Source: Metaphire vulgaris (lineage: Eukaryota; Annelida; Clitellata; Crassiclitellata; Megascolecidae). From it: 64,000 nt of DNA. Under the pieces are notes generated by a model, which was not told the origin of the DNA, searched no databases, and saw only the letters and a list, made by a program, of their open reading frames with translations. The DNA lies in the NCBI GenBank assembly GCA_018105865.1, contig CM030851.1, forward strand, positions 9,267,328 through 9,331,327, in the 5' to 3' direction. The stretch's first letter is position 1. Each line of letters starts with the position of its first letter. Positions 23,299 to 33,534 of the stretch are shown one piece after another. Both the position numbers and the translations under genes were made by a program.

Positions 23299-23838
23299 TT
23301 GTCTTCGTCATCTTATGTTATCTACTATACATATCAGTTTTCTACATTATATACAATGCATCATCTATGTTACAGTAAAAATTCTGACCACAACTGCTAG
23401 TCATGCATACATATTGGTACAACTGGTACCTCCATAGATACATAAATCAAAAATACTTATACTAATAACTAACATTGCTCAATGCATTACAATTGTCCAC
23501 TAACATACTACAACTAGACATTGACCAATGCATTACAATCATCCACTGATATACAAGAACTAATAGAGACAACAGACCTTTCAATATTAATCTGTTAACT
23601 GAGTCAAAATATTTCCACAGCATAATCACTGCTTTCACAATACACAAATTAAACCAACATACATTCACCATACAAATACAACAGATCATCATGCCAATTT
23701 CAATCTAACATTTAAGTCCAATAAAGCCAATTACTATCCACAACATTACAAACAATTTTATCTTTCCTCTGTCAAACACAGTTCTACAAAATCCTCTGTT
23801 CCATACAAAGATATCATCCAAAATCACATGTCTGCTAT

Positions 23839-24516
23839 TCAATTGACCCTCAATCCAAAACAACCACTTAAATCCAAAACAACCCTTAAATCCACATATT
23901 TAATCATGAACATGTAATCAACAAAGCAAGCATCACCTCCACAGACTGTTTTCACTTCAACTAAAAGTCGAAAAGGCCCAATTTGCTCTCCAACTGACAA
24001 TATCAGTTCATCATACACATCAACATCATCATCATTATCATAAATATCATCCTCCTCATCACCATCGTCATCATCCCCATCATCATTTGCTACATTGATC
24101 ATTACAACATCATAAGCTTCATTCATCAAAGGCATATCTTTACTCAAAATATCAAATTCACCGCCATCAAAACATTTCACCACTTTACTCACAATCTCAT
24201 CATCTCTATAAAATTGATCAACAAACCACATATCATGTCCCTTATCATTGAACATATTAGGTAATTCATCAAACTTCACATCATCAACATCAAGCTTCAA
24301 AAGTACATTATCGTTTCTCTGCTGTTCCGAAATCTTTATCTCAAAATATTCCTCACAAATTTCAACTTCATTAATAACAACCTCATTAAACAATTTCAGT
24401 CGAGATTTAACAACAGTAGGCTCAATTGTCATAAAATCAGTTCCTTTTACACTCATCAACATCAAAATGTCCAACGACACTTGACAATCTTTCACATCAT
24501 CAACAAGTTTTACCAC
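23839..24516 (-). CDS. Second minus-strand frame of the LTR element, function unknown
   Basis: A 225-codon frame starts seven bases before the end of the gag-like frame. It is rich in Asp/Val/Glu, with an acidic run near its C-terminal third (NDDGDDDDGDEEDD). I recognise no protease, reverse transcriptase or integrase motif. It lies where pol would be expected in a full element. It could be a relic of pol or an element-specific protein. Confidence 0.4.
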   Translation of the reverse strand: MVKLVDDVKDCQVSLDILMLMSVKGTDFMTIEPTVVKSRLKLFNEVVINEVEICEEYFEIKISEQQRNDNVLLKLDVDDVKFDELPNMFNDKGHDMWFVDQFYRDDEIVSKVVKCFDGGEFDILSKDMPLMNEAYDVVMINVANDDGDDDDGDEEDDIYDNDDDVDVYDELILSVGEQIGPFRLLVEVKTVCGGDACFVDYMFMIKYVDLRVVLDLSGCFGLRVN

Positions 24517-25339
24517 AACAGGTTTATTAACAATTCTACTGTCCTTTTTACACTTGCAATTCCAATATCACAGGATGAACCAAAAATAACACCAGGTTTG
24601 ACTTTTTCCAAAATCAGTGGTTTTGTTTTCTTAAATTTGTTTAAACTGTGTAATTTCAAAATTTCTTTTTTCACATATTGATATGTCAACCGAGGTAAAT
24701 TCATTACAAATCCCCTGATCTTATCGGACATAAATGGCAATAATAATGTCACCCATAAATCCTCATCAAATTCAAGATCAGTAAAAATCTGTTCCACAAA
24801 ATCAAAGTATGCAAAAAGTTGATTACTATCATTAGGCATTTCCTGAAGACCTTCTTCTTTCAAACACTGCGATAACGAATCACTCTGCTCCTTTTTTCCC
24901 ATCTTGTCCTCCTTTTTTTTCCTCTCTGATTCTGCTCTTCTCTTTTCCTCTTCCCTATCCTTTTGCTTCCTCCTCATATTCTTTCTTCCTCTGCTCTTCC
25001 TTATCCTTTTTCCTCTTTCTTCCTCTGCTCTTCCTTATCCTTTTCCTCTTTCTTCCTTTGTTCTTCCATAACCTGTTCCTCTTCATGTTTCCTCTTCTGC
25101 TCTTCTATTCTCCTTCGCTCCTGAAAATCTCTGTCCCATTTCTCTCTCTCCTCTCTTCTTTGTCTCTCCTTTGCCTCCATTTCTGCCTGCCACTGTTTTT
25201 CTCTGCTGTCTCTTTCTATTCTCTTTAACTCCTCTTTCTCTCTCTCTTCCTCTCTCCTTTTTTCCCATTGCATCCACATTTTCATGCAAATCATCATCTC
25301 CGATTCCTCTGATAATTGATCCATAATAATCAATAACAC
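24510..25339 (-). pseudogene. Gag-like region of the LTR element, frameshifted
   Basis: Two overlapping-style minus frames (25339-25001 and 24977-24510) together encode a long Lys/Glu/Arg-rich coiled coil followed by a segment with FDFVEQIFTDLEF, LWVTLLLPFMSDKIRG and a following leucine-rich part. The pattern of an aromatic helix, LLLPFL-like motif and K-x-R-x-x-V matches the capsid region of Ty3/gypsy-like gag proteins. A frame change within the KEEQRKKEE repeat separates the halves. No zinc knuckle was seen. Confidence 0.6.
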
Positions 25340-26374
25340 AATCAGTAATAATCAATTTAACCATTAATGCAAACAACAGGCAAATCTAATAATCAAGTAC
25401 CATCAACAATTAACTACACCAATTTAAACATACACCAGTATCTCAAAATACTATCAGTGATCAATAAAAGTAGATTATCTTCCCTTTACAGTTCTGTTCT
25501 CCCTCTCCTGTTCCTGTCTCCCATCGACCTTCTCGTTCTTCCAACAGTCCAATTGTTGCCGCAGGTAGCTCTTCAATTGATTTTGGTACGCAATGGTCGC
25601 AGATTGGTATGGCTCGGATAAACGAGTTGTCTATCACCCATTGACTAATGACCGTTCAGCAAAGCACGTAGGTATTCTTTTATGGAATGGAAAGAATGTT
25701 CATTTGCTCATCTAATGATACGACAGTCTCCTCTGCTTACCACCTTGACATTGAAGAATTCTGACCGACTTTTCTGCCAGCCCAACGACCCTGTCACAAA
25801 GACACTCCGACAATCCCAAAGCAACGTCTCCTTCGAATGCTCCGGAAGGTACCAAGGCAACGTCCTTGACGAACGCTCCGAAAGGCACGAATCAGCGTCC
25901 CCAACGGACACTCCAGCAAAAGGCTCCCAAAGCGGCGTCACCGTCAAACGCTCTGCCCGACACGAAACGGCGTCACCGTCAAACGCTCCGGACGACTCGA
26001 GGCAGCGTTCCAGTCGAACCCTCAGCCAGACACAGGAGTCAGCGTTCCCGTCGAACGCCCAGCAAGAACACAGGAGGCAGCGTTCCCGTCGAACGCCCAG
26101 CAAGACAGAATCCACATCCAGATATCAAGAAACAACTTCGACGCAACTTACTCTCAAAACGAAGCCTCAACGGCACAAGTTCGACACAACTTACTCTCAA
26201 AACGAAGGCTCAACGTTTCTACTGTGCACAACAACCAACGCCATGACTACGAATGTATAGACGCCTAATAAATGCACGCCACGTGGCAACAACGTCCTTG
26301 CCCTTGACTTGACCGCAAATCCTCACGAAAGTCCTACACCCACTCCCATAAAAGTATCAAAACTTGACACCAAA

Positions 26375-26598
26375 TGTAAACGCCACCCCCGCTTACCATT
26401 CCCCTCGTACTCATTTTCTTAAAAACAACACAAATGTCACATTTACACGAATTTAATATATATCACGGAGTCCATTCTCATGCTCCAATACTGCCGGAAA
26501 CACTACTACTTACATACATAAGATGACGCCCCCCTCTTTAAACTCTATGTTTTATTTATATAGCTCCTTTTTATTATATCCTGAAAAGCGCCCTTACA
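26375..26598 (-). repeat. LTR, right copy (5' LTR of the element)
   Basis: 224 bp, TGTAAACGCC at the left edge and CGCCCTTACA at the right edge. A minus-strand TATATAAATAAA lies about 45 bases inside its start and could serve as core promoter and poly(A) signal. Confidence 0.93.
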
Positions 26599-26716
26599 CA
26601 GGTATTGATTTGTTATCAATCTATAACGAAAATAGCTACATAGGCCTACATTTTTGCAAATCGGGAATATTGTTAGAATTTAATGCAACACAGTGCAGAC
26701 AAATAGGTGTAAGATA

Positions 26717-26796
26717 TTAACCTCTTAACTGGGAACCCCGGATATATCCGTCCATTTTACATTGAGTTACAGTTAAATACACGGTTAAGGGGTTAA
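26717..26796. mobile_element. 80-bp piggyBac-like MITE, second copy
   Basis: TTAA at both edges and the same length and core (CCGTCCATTTTACATTG) as 9759-9838, but with decayed inverted ends (CCTCTTAACTGGG and GGTTAAGGGG). It sits in the TRIM-Kelch intron. Confidence 0.75.
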
Positions 26797-27065
26797 GTAT
26801 TAATGTACAGAAATGAATCGTTAATGATATTTATAGCTAAGGCGAAATGGATGTAATGAGGCATTAATATTGTGTGGAAAACCTGCCTTAGCATGAGCAC
26901 AGCTAATCCTTGTTAGAACATTGAGCCAAGTAGCCTCAAAGACGATACCTCTATGCATGACATTCTCTTAATTCGCTGTTATGATTAACTGATGCTGTTT
27001 ATCTTAAGCGTTCCTGCGCGTTATTCATTCGGAATTTATGTTTAGTCTCTGCTCTTTGATTTTAG

Positions 27066-27967
27066 AATCAACCAAAAACAACGGCGCATCCAAAAGTTTC
27101 GCCGTTGTCATCGGACGAGGTTTGTCTCACTCGAATTACAACGTTGTTTATAAAATAAATTTAAAACAACCAGAAGATGTTACCACCCTAGAACCACTGC
27201 CTGCTGGAATTCAATGGGGAGAAGCAACAGCAGCAGCTGTGTATCGCAAATCAATCTTCATGTGTGGATTGGGAAACAAATATGAAGAAATTTGGAGATT
27301 AGATTCAACATCTTCCAAATGGAGAAAATGCGCTTCTTTGATTCATGGCAGACAATATCACAGCGTAGCGTTTGTTGATGATGTTTTGTATATATGCGGT
27401 GGATTTTCAGATTCTGCTTGCAATGCACTAGATGATGTTGAAACATACAATACTAATGATGATAGCTGTTCTAAGGTTGGAAAACTGGCATACGGGGTAT
27501 ATAGCTCTGGCAATTGTGTGATAGTTAAGGCTTCGCTCTATATCTGTGGTGGGTATGACGCCCATGGTAAAATCGTCAGCTATGTACAAGTGTATGACAC
27601 GAAGTTAAATACATGCACTTTGCTCACAGAGCAAATGCCCAGAGCACGTGCTTGGCTTCGTGGTGAATTATCGGAAAATTCTATTATTTTACTAAATACC
27701 GACGAATGCTTTATATACGATATTGACTCACAAACATGGAAAGTGAGAAATAATTTCAAGTTAGAAAGTTTTTATTCTGGGGTGACTGTTAATGACGACA
27801 AGTTATTTGTCGTCAGATGCACGGGCTATAAAGACAGCGTCTCGTGGATTCCAGTTGCGAATGTCCTGAATGATGAATTGATTGAATGGAAACATCACGC
27901 GAAATTTCCAAACAATGATAGGCATACAGACCGTGCACATATCTTTGCGTTCGCCTTTGGAAAATAA
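27066..27967 (+). CDS. Kelch-repeat C-terminal exon of the predicted TRIM-Kelch gene
   Basis: A strong acceptor (CTCTGCTCTTTGATTTTAG) precedes 27066. The open frame runs to TAA 27965-27967 and encodes 300 residues. Kelch signatures are visible: YHSVAFVDDVLYICGG, then VETYN, ASLYICGGYD with VQVYD, and ECFIYDIDSQTWKV, so about five or six beta-propeller blades, some degenerate. There is no BTB or BACK domain before it. The first two bases (aa) need one base from an upstream exon; the TRIM donor supplies g, giving Glu. The Kelch propeller would act as the substrate-binding part of the ligase. If a different first exon exists, this could instead be a stand-alone Kelch protein. An internal ATG at 27038 lies before the acceptor and is probably intronic. 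Confidence 0.85.
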
Positions 27968-27968
27968 A
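27963..27968 (+). terminator. Candidate poly(A) signal overlapping the Kelch stop
   Basis: AATAAA overlaps the TAA stop codon. Overlap with a stop is unusual and the real signal may be further down. Confidence 0.3.
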
Positions 27969-28284
27969 ACTTCCTTTTGTAAGATGTTATTCTGCGGAAA
28001 AGAATGAAAAACTTTGCTAGCTTTATAGATTAAATTGAAACTAGATAATGAAAACCTATCAAGACTCTTAATAATAGGAAATAATATCCTCTTTATTGCA
28101 GAGTGTTTTGAAGAAGTTCTATCTCTTCGTCTTTTCATTTTCCTAATTCAAAAGTTGCGCAAAAGTTATTTTTCACCTAAAAGTGTTTGTATTTGTCATT
28201 TGTAACGTCTTCGCCACACTTATGCTCTGGTTATGATTAATGCGCTACTTATGACTTAATCGATTTAATGTTATTATCTTCTGT

Positions 28285-28450
28285 CAGTGTTGTTAGTGCT
28301 TGGCCTTGTGCTTGGACTTGTACTGTGCTTAAGCACCAAAAAGCAAGTGCTTGTGCTTAGCATTGAAGGTTGAGTACTCGTGCTTGTAGTTGGCATTGGG
28401 GATTGGGTACTTGGACTTGTACTTGGCCTTGAGGGTTGAGACTTGCAAGT
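28285..28450. repeat. CTTGTGCTTGG minisatellite
   Basis: Degenerate tandem copies of CTTGKNCTTGG (GCTTGGCCTTGTGCTTGGACTTGTACT). A second block of the same type lies at 28997-29112. Minus-strand frames rich in Ser, Thr and Pro across it are not coding. Confidence 0.75.
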
Positions 28451-28596
28451 ACAACGTTTAATAACGAAGTTACCAATTTTGCAAATTAAAGCATTAGTGC
28501 GCGTATTAGTTATATGCAGAGGCCAGAGAGTAAATAAGTAAGTCTTTTGGCCAGTATTACTGCAGTCTGGATCAGGCTTCAGTTTTACGGTCATGC

Positions 28597-28618
28597 CTTA
28601 CTTACTTACTTACTTACT
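28597..28618. repeat. (CTTA)n tetranucleotide tail
   Basis: Five CTTA units, the same tail unit that ends the LINE at 61366-61384 and the GCGCTATATAAAT family. A retroelement end is likely, but its body was not recognised. Confidence 0.7.
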
Positions 28619-28996
28619 GCGACGCTATTATTTTTCCCGCTAGTGAGACCTAGTATTCTTTGTTCGTTTTGTTTTCTTTGCGCTTGCGTCATATAAAGGA
28701 AGAGGAATAAAGTAACAAATTACTAACAATAAAGTTTTTTGTCGTTTATTAAGTTAATAGAGTGATTAGAGTAGGAGTGAGTGACGGCGACGAGTCACTG
28801 TCAGGCACTTAAAAGTCAAACATGATTTGGTCTGCATTGACTATTGCAGTTGTAGCTACTACACATGGTACAAGCTTTGTGTGCATTATTTAGAAGTATT
28901 GTGAAAACTGACAAATTTTAAGTTTTATCCGATTCTGTTGCTGACAATGTTAGTTGAAAGGTGCGGTAATTTTGAACCTAAGTGAAAAGGTTGTTT

Positions 28997-29112
28997 ATTT
29001 GAACATGTACAGTACTTGTGCTTGCTTGTACTTGTGCTTGAATGTAAAGTGATTGGCCTTGTATACTTGGCCTTGTGCCTTAGGTGCTTGGCCTTGTACC
29101 TTAGGTGCTTGT
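28997..29112. repeat. Second CTTGTGCTTGG-type minisatellite
   Basis: Repeats of TTGTGCTTGCTTGTACTTG and CCTTAGGTGCTTGGCCTTG, related to the block at 28285. Confidence 0.7.
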
Positions 29113-29514
29113 TAACAAGACTGTCTTCTGTTGAGTGAGTTTTTATTCTTTTGAATGTTCTGAACACTGTACAATGAACAGTTAAGTACAATGAGATATT
29201 AGATTACGCATTTCTATGCTAGCTTGCTTTATACATAGTGATTATAGCACATAAAAGTATGAAGACTTAAATTTAATGTGTGTACTGTTCGCCTGTTTGG
29301 CATTGTATAGGATAAACTAAGGGAACCATGGCAATCCATTACAATCCTGGCCGCTTTTGAAATTCTATTGAAGCGCGATAATTGTGCTTCGCGCCTTTAA
29401 CGTCTTTGAAATCTAGGCATTTTTCTGCGCTCTATGCGCCGAAAATATTTTAAACATAATAATTAGGCCGTTAAGATCTCCTAAAATTATGTCGAAAACC
29501 TTAACCTCCCCCTA

Positions 29515-29757
29515 CAAGGGGTCGTCCATTAATTATGTCAAAAATTTAGGGAATTTTACCCTCTCATTTGTCAACAACTGTGAAATTTTCAGTGAACCCT
29601 AATGAAATTATGTCAAAAACTTCGAACCCTCCCCTTAGGCCTACAAGTTAAATATATTTTATAAGGCTGGCTTTTACGCTAAAATAGAATTGTGGAAATT
29701 AAATTTTTTATTTATTAAATTTACCGTTTTGTTGACGTAATTATTGGACAGTCCCTG
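29515..29757. mobile_element. MITE with GTCCATTAATTATGTC inverted ends
   Basis: Left GTCGTCCATTAATTATGTCA and right TGACGTAATTATTGGACAGTC are inverted copies of one another and match the ends of 18909-19319. No target duplication was recognised. Confidence 0.7.
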
Positions 29758-30169
29758 AAGAAGAATATTTTCGCATAGGCCTCTGGAATGACGTCACTTG
29801 ACGTGGTATTTTACGGACGGATTTGGAGTACCATCGATTGATGCCCGTTGAGCTGTAACTGGTGCTATAAAAGTGCATAATAATAATGATAATAATAGTT
29901 GACATTATTATTATTAAAAAACCCGTTGTTGGAAGGCGATTAAAATCCAAATAATGAATGCCATTTTATGCCTGTTTGTCTCTTTCATTGTTTGCCTTCA
30001 TTCGATATTAAAAATGGCGGGTGATTACATCCTTTGCTCAGTCTGTATTCGTACGGTTTATTTACTTGTTATGGTTTTTGTCTTGGGTTCACGTTCGGTT
30101 CATTGTTCGTCAATCCCGTGTTATTGTGAAAAGAGCAGCCACCATACTGTGAAGCCCCGCTAGTAGCTG

Positions 30170-30215
30170 CTTCGCCTAGCGCGGCAAACGCAGATGATAT
30201 GAGAGAAGAGAACGC

Positions 30216-30259
<44 letters not shown>

Positions 30260-31616
30260 TTTTCAGCCCAGTTTCTCGAACGCTGGCGACAGCAGACACC
30301 GTCAGTCCGAATTCAGTCAAAAACTGCACAAGGCGTTCTGACTCCCCCTTCCCCCCGGCCGAAAGATGAAAGTGGGTAGAAAGCCAATCATCGCACTATC
30401 CCCCCGCCCCCATCCACCGCCGATCACGATCACCACCCCTCTGCTGCCAACTGGAACAGCAGTAAAACCAGCGCCGCCGGAGGAGGAGGAGGAGGAGGAG
30501 GAGGAGGAGGAGGAGGAGGAGGAACGCCAGGAGAAGCCAACAGAGGATGGAGAGAGCGGAGGTTGGAAGAGGCGCCTTCGGTGGCGACGACATAGATCAA
30601 TCTTTTATGCTCTTTGTGCTGCTGCTGCTGCTGTTGCTGCTGCTGGGGAAGACAGATAGAGACAGACAGACAGACAGACGGACAGAGACGGACAAACAGC
30701 CGGATTCCTGAGTTTTCAGATCAATTGTTAGCTATTCAATCCATTATGCGAGCGATGCTGAACCAGACGGTAAAGAGAGAGAGCCTCCGACCTATCGCCC
30801 CTCTTGCTTCGAATGGACTATTCCATTACGAGGCTGGGAACAAAGAGTGAGTGCGGAGAAACACAGAGGCAGAGAAAATAGCGACAGAGAACGAGATGCT
30901 GAGATAAGAATAGACCGACAGAGAGGGTCCAGAGGCAGGCTCTCTCCGCATCTATTTCTGCATCTGCCTTGGTCGACGGGCATCTCTTTCGTTCACGTTG
31001 TCTTTCAAAAGGAGCCGTAGCCAGCGTTTAACAGTCCAGTCTTGCTTGTTTTAATTCGTCTGTTTTTCTCTCTTTCTTTGTCTGTCAATTTGTTGTTGTT
31101 GCTGTTGTTGTTGTTTCGAAGTGCTACAGCTTCAATTACCTTAGTGCGAATTTAAAAGAGATAAAAAAGGGTCGGTTCGAGGTCCAGCGACTGACCAAAA
31201 TGGTCGATAGTCGGGTCGGAACCAAAACGGCGAGACATACGGCTGACTTTGCGGTCACATACAATAGCATCAGAACAACAACACGCTAGCACACCGCCGT
31301 CGGGTCTAAGAGCTGCTCATATAACGGAGTATCGCATTACATTGGCTACCATCGTTAACTAAGTAACTGCTGCCGTTGCTACAGCGGAAGGAGGATGAGA
31401 CGTACGCACAGAGACAGACAGACGGTCAACTGGAGAAGGAAGCCGTAAAACAGGCGGACAAACTCTTGACACACCGATATATCTCGAGCAATAAGAAAAG
31501 TTGACTAGTGTACTGTATATTTATATATATTCAATGTACCAGCGACGCTGTCTGTCTCTCTAGTACACCTTGTTTTGGCGTTCGTTCGGTCTATTGTGCA
31601 TGTGTGCTTGGCACAG

Positions 31617-31669
<53 letters not shown>

Positions 31670-32118
31670 GGTCTGTGTGTGTTGGTCTGTGTATGCGCGC
31701 GCGCGCGTTGCGTTGCATTGTATGCTGGCGGCGTTAAGCATATGTAAGGTTCGTAGGAGTCATTGTTCTTAAGGCGAAATCAGGCGACGTCGCACTGCTG
31801 CGCTGGTGGCGACCGTTGTTAGTTGTCGGCCGTCGTCTCTCTTCGGTCTTCCTCCTTTGCATCGCGTCTCACCAGCGTCGGCGGCGGCGACGGCGGCCAT
31901 CTACGCTCTCTCTTTCTCTATCTCCCTCTCTCTCTTCCTGTCCTTCGCCTTAAGACGTCGTTCGTACCGTCTGCTGCTGCTGCTGCTGCTGCTGCTGCGC
32001 CACGGATTATATTATACCGTCGAATCGATTTGAAACCGATAGACCTACTACCAATCGATACGCATAAGATCCAAAGGTTCGTCTCAGTCAGTCAGTCAGT
32101 CAGTCAGTCAGTCAGTCA

Positions 32119-32163
<45 letters not shown>

Positions 32164-32216
32164 TCCCTCTGTGTGTCCACAGATTCCTTCCTTGCCTTAG
32201 ATCTGAGGACCACCAC

Positions 32217-32257
<41 letters not shown>

Positions 32258-32387
32258 CCAAATGACTAGAGAGCATTTAACAATACTTTCAGTTTCAAGT
32301 GTTCTGTTGAAATCATCAGTTGCGGCCGTTGTTGTTGTTGGTTGTTGGCGTTGTTGTTGCTGTTCTTCGGCGAATTGATGACTTCAG
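30170..32387 (+). promoter_or_regulatory. Probable SoxD promoter region and 5' untranslated exon(s)
   Basis: This stretch is richer in CpG than its surroundings and packed with short microsatellites: CTG at 30216-30256, GAG at 30480-30522, CTG at 30617-30643, GT at 31620-31668, CTG at 31970-31998, TCAG at 32086-32120, CT at 32123-32162 and CAG at 32218-32254. It ends in CTTCAG/GTAATC, a good splice donor after 32387, which could join the acceptor before 36013. No long reliable frame lies within it. The function is inferred from position and base composition. Confidence 0.45.
31620..31705. repeat. (GT)n microsatellite
   Basis: About 24 GT units, then GTTGGTCTGTGTGTG repeats and a GCGCGCGC run. 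Confidence 0.95.
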
Positions 32388-32761
32388 GTAATCTTTCTCC
32401 GATATCTTGGCTATAAAGCATGCGTCGTCAATGCATCATCGGTCGATGTTTTGTTGTGCGCTATGAAACGGCGCTACAGGAGTCGATGATTTTCTGTTAT
32501 ATTTCAATCGATCTTAACTTAATATCATAACATCACGAAATGTTTACGTTTGGCAACGTGTCGCGTTTCGTAACTGATGCCGAAGAAATGTGCACGACAA
32601 CACCGTATAGGCGCTTGCCTCGAATCTATCCTTGGCACGCTCCACCTGCAATCACCTGGGCATACCTTCGCTAAAAGGAGGACTCTGTCTAAGACTCTAC
32701 GTCACTCGGATTGGTCAGTTTTGTGGAAAGATATCTTCCAGTTACCACAGAGTTATGCATA

Positions 32762-32924
32762 GGAGTAAACTTCCATTAGACCTCTATGCTCGAGCCCCCA
32801 CCTCCTCCTCCTCCTCCTCCTCCTCCCCACCCACTTTTTAAAAGGTTACCAACTTACCATACGGAAGGTGGAAGATATGGCGAGTGGGCTCCCACTTTTT
32901 CATCCAAGTTTACGCCAATGCAGA
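32762..32924. mobile_element. hAT-like MITE, CATWGGNGTAAACTT family
   Basis: CATAGGAGTAAACTT at the left and AAGTTTACGCCAATG at the right are inverted copies. CACTTTTTCATC next to the right end recurs at 41885-41989 and, inverted, at 50629-50694. GAGTTA flanks both sides with a small offset. A (CTC)n run lies inside. Confidence 0.65.
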
Positions 32925-33012
32925 GTTACGCAATCAGTTTACAACTTTACACTTTACAGAAAACTGAAGAGATTGTAATCCATGCATCACAAAGAACAAT
33001 GCTGTGCTCTGT

Positions 33013-33119
33013 GTGTGTGTGAGAGAGTATAACGCATAGGCGTATGACGAAGACTTTCGAGTCCCACATGTGTGCGTGCGTGCGTGTGCGTGCGTGTACG
33101 CGCGCACGTGCGTGTAATT

Positions 33120-33167
<48 letters not shown>

Positions 33168-33262
33168 CTATCGCTGGTTGTCATGGCGACAGCGTCCGAG
33201 CGCTTTAATTAAATCCAATCCAGGACGTGTATGTGTATGTGTGTGTGTGTGTGTGTGTACTG
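33013..33262. repeat. Cluster of (GT)n, (GTGC)n and (GA)n repeats
   Basis: Runs at 33013-33027, 33070-33112, 33120-33164 and 33232-33260 in the presumed first SoxD intron. Confidence 0.9.
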
Positions 33263-33423
33263 ATACGTGGAGCCAATTCGCGTGCTAGTAGCAAGCACTC
33301 GCGAGCGTCAGTTTAGCAGTTTCTATAGCAACTAATAATTCGACGGATCGTTTATTCAAGTGTTGCGTATAGAGCGCACGTTGGCCATTTTGCAATTTGA
33401 CCCTCTTATCTTCTTATCTGAGA

Positions 33424-33497
33424 GGGTCTCGATGGCTCACTCGGTAGAGTGTGCCGTAGATGAGCAGTTAACACGGGTTCGATCCCGGGAACCTGGG
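33424..33497 (+). mobile_element. tRNA-derived SINE head
   Basis: GGTCTCGATGGCTCACTCGG contains an A-box-like TGGCTCACTCGG (33433-33444), and GGGTTCGATCCC (33475-33486) is a good B box. The spacing fits a pol III promoter. The body that follows is the unit tandemly duplicated at 33535-34250. Confidence 0.7.
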
Positions 33498-33534
33498 CCG
33501 TATTTAGGATTGTGTGCTGTTGGGTGGGGGCTGC

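Larger units (their letters stand above)
22998..26598 (-). mobile_element. LTR retrotransposon, non-autonomous, 3.6 kb, inserted in the TRIM-Kelch intron donor
   Basis: Two direct repeats, 22998-23224 and 26375-26598, begin TGTAA and end TTACA. They are flanked by the 5-bp duplication CAGGT (22993-22997 and 26599-26603). The element reads on the minus strand: a primer-binding-like TGGTGTCAAG follows the right LTR, and a purine tract (AGGAAAGGAAAAACA) precedes the left LTR. The LTR has a TATATAAATA box. Minus-strand frames resemble a gag protein, but I saw no reverse transcriptase or integrase, so it must move with help from another element. The sequence between the right LTR and gag contains imperfect tandem repeats (25840-26110). 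LTRs identical over most of their length suggest fairly recent insertion. Confidence 0.93.

Noticed and set aside
26599..26720. In-frame continuation of the TRIM frame after the right LTR (IDLLSIYNENSY...)
   Set aside because: The frame stays open for about 40 codons beyond the duplicated CAGGT, but the matching splice phase to the Kelch exon makes this intron sequence more likely. It has no domain.
27038..27065. ATG at 27038 as the start of a stand-alone Kelch protein
   Set aside because: It lies before a strong pyrimidine tract and acceptor, and the nine codons it adds read like intron. Kept only as an alternative.
30366..30659. 97-codon frame with a poly-Glu run (MKVGRKPIIALSP...)
   Set aside because: It spans GAG and CTG microsatellites, has no homology I recognise, and lies in the presumed 5' untranslated region of SoxD. 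It may be an upstream ORF but cannot be supported as a gene.
32630..32760. Short frames next to the 32762 MITE
   Set aside because: No splice-compatible extension or domain; composition like the surrounding intron.
33424..33497. Possible functional tRNA genes (here, and at 37713, 38276, 49135 and 57722)
   Set aside because: A and B boxes are present, but each is followed by a body shared with other copies, and one has a SINE-type target duplication. They are SINE heads.
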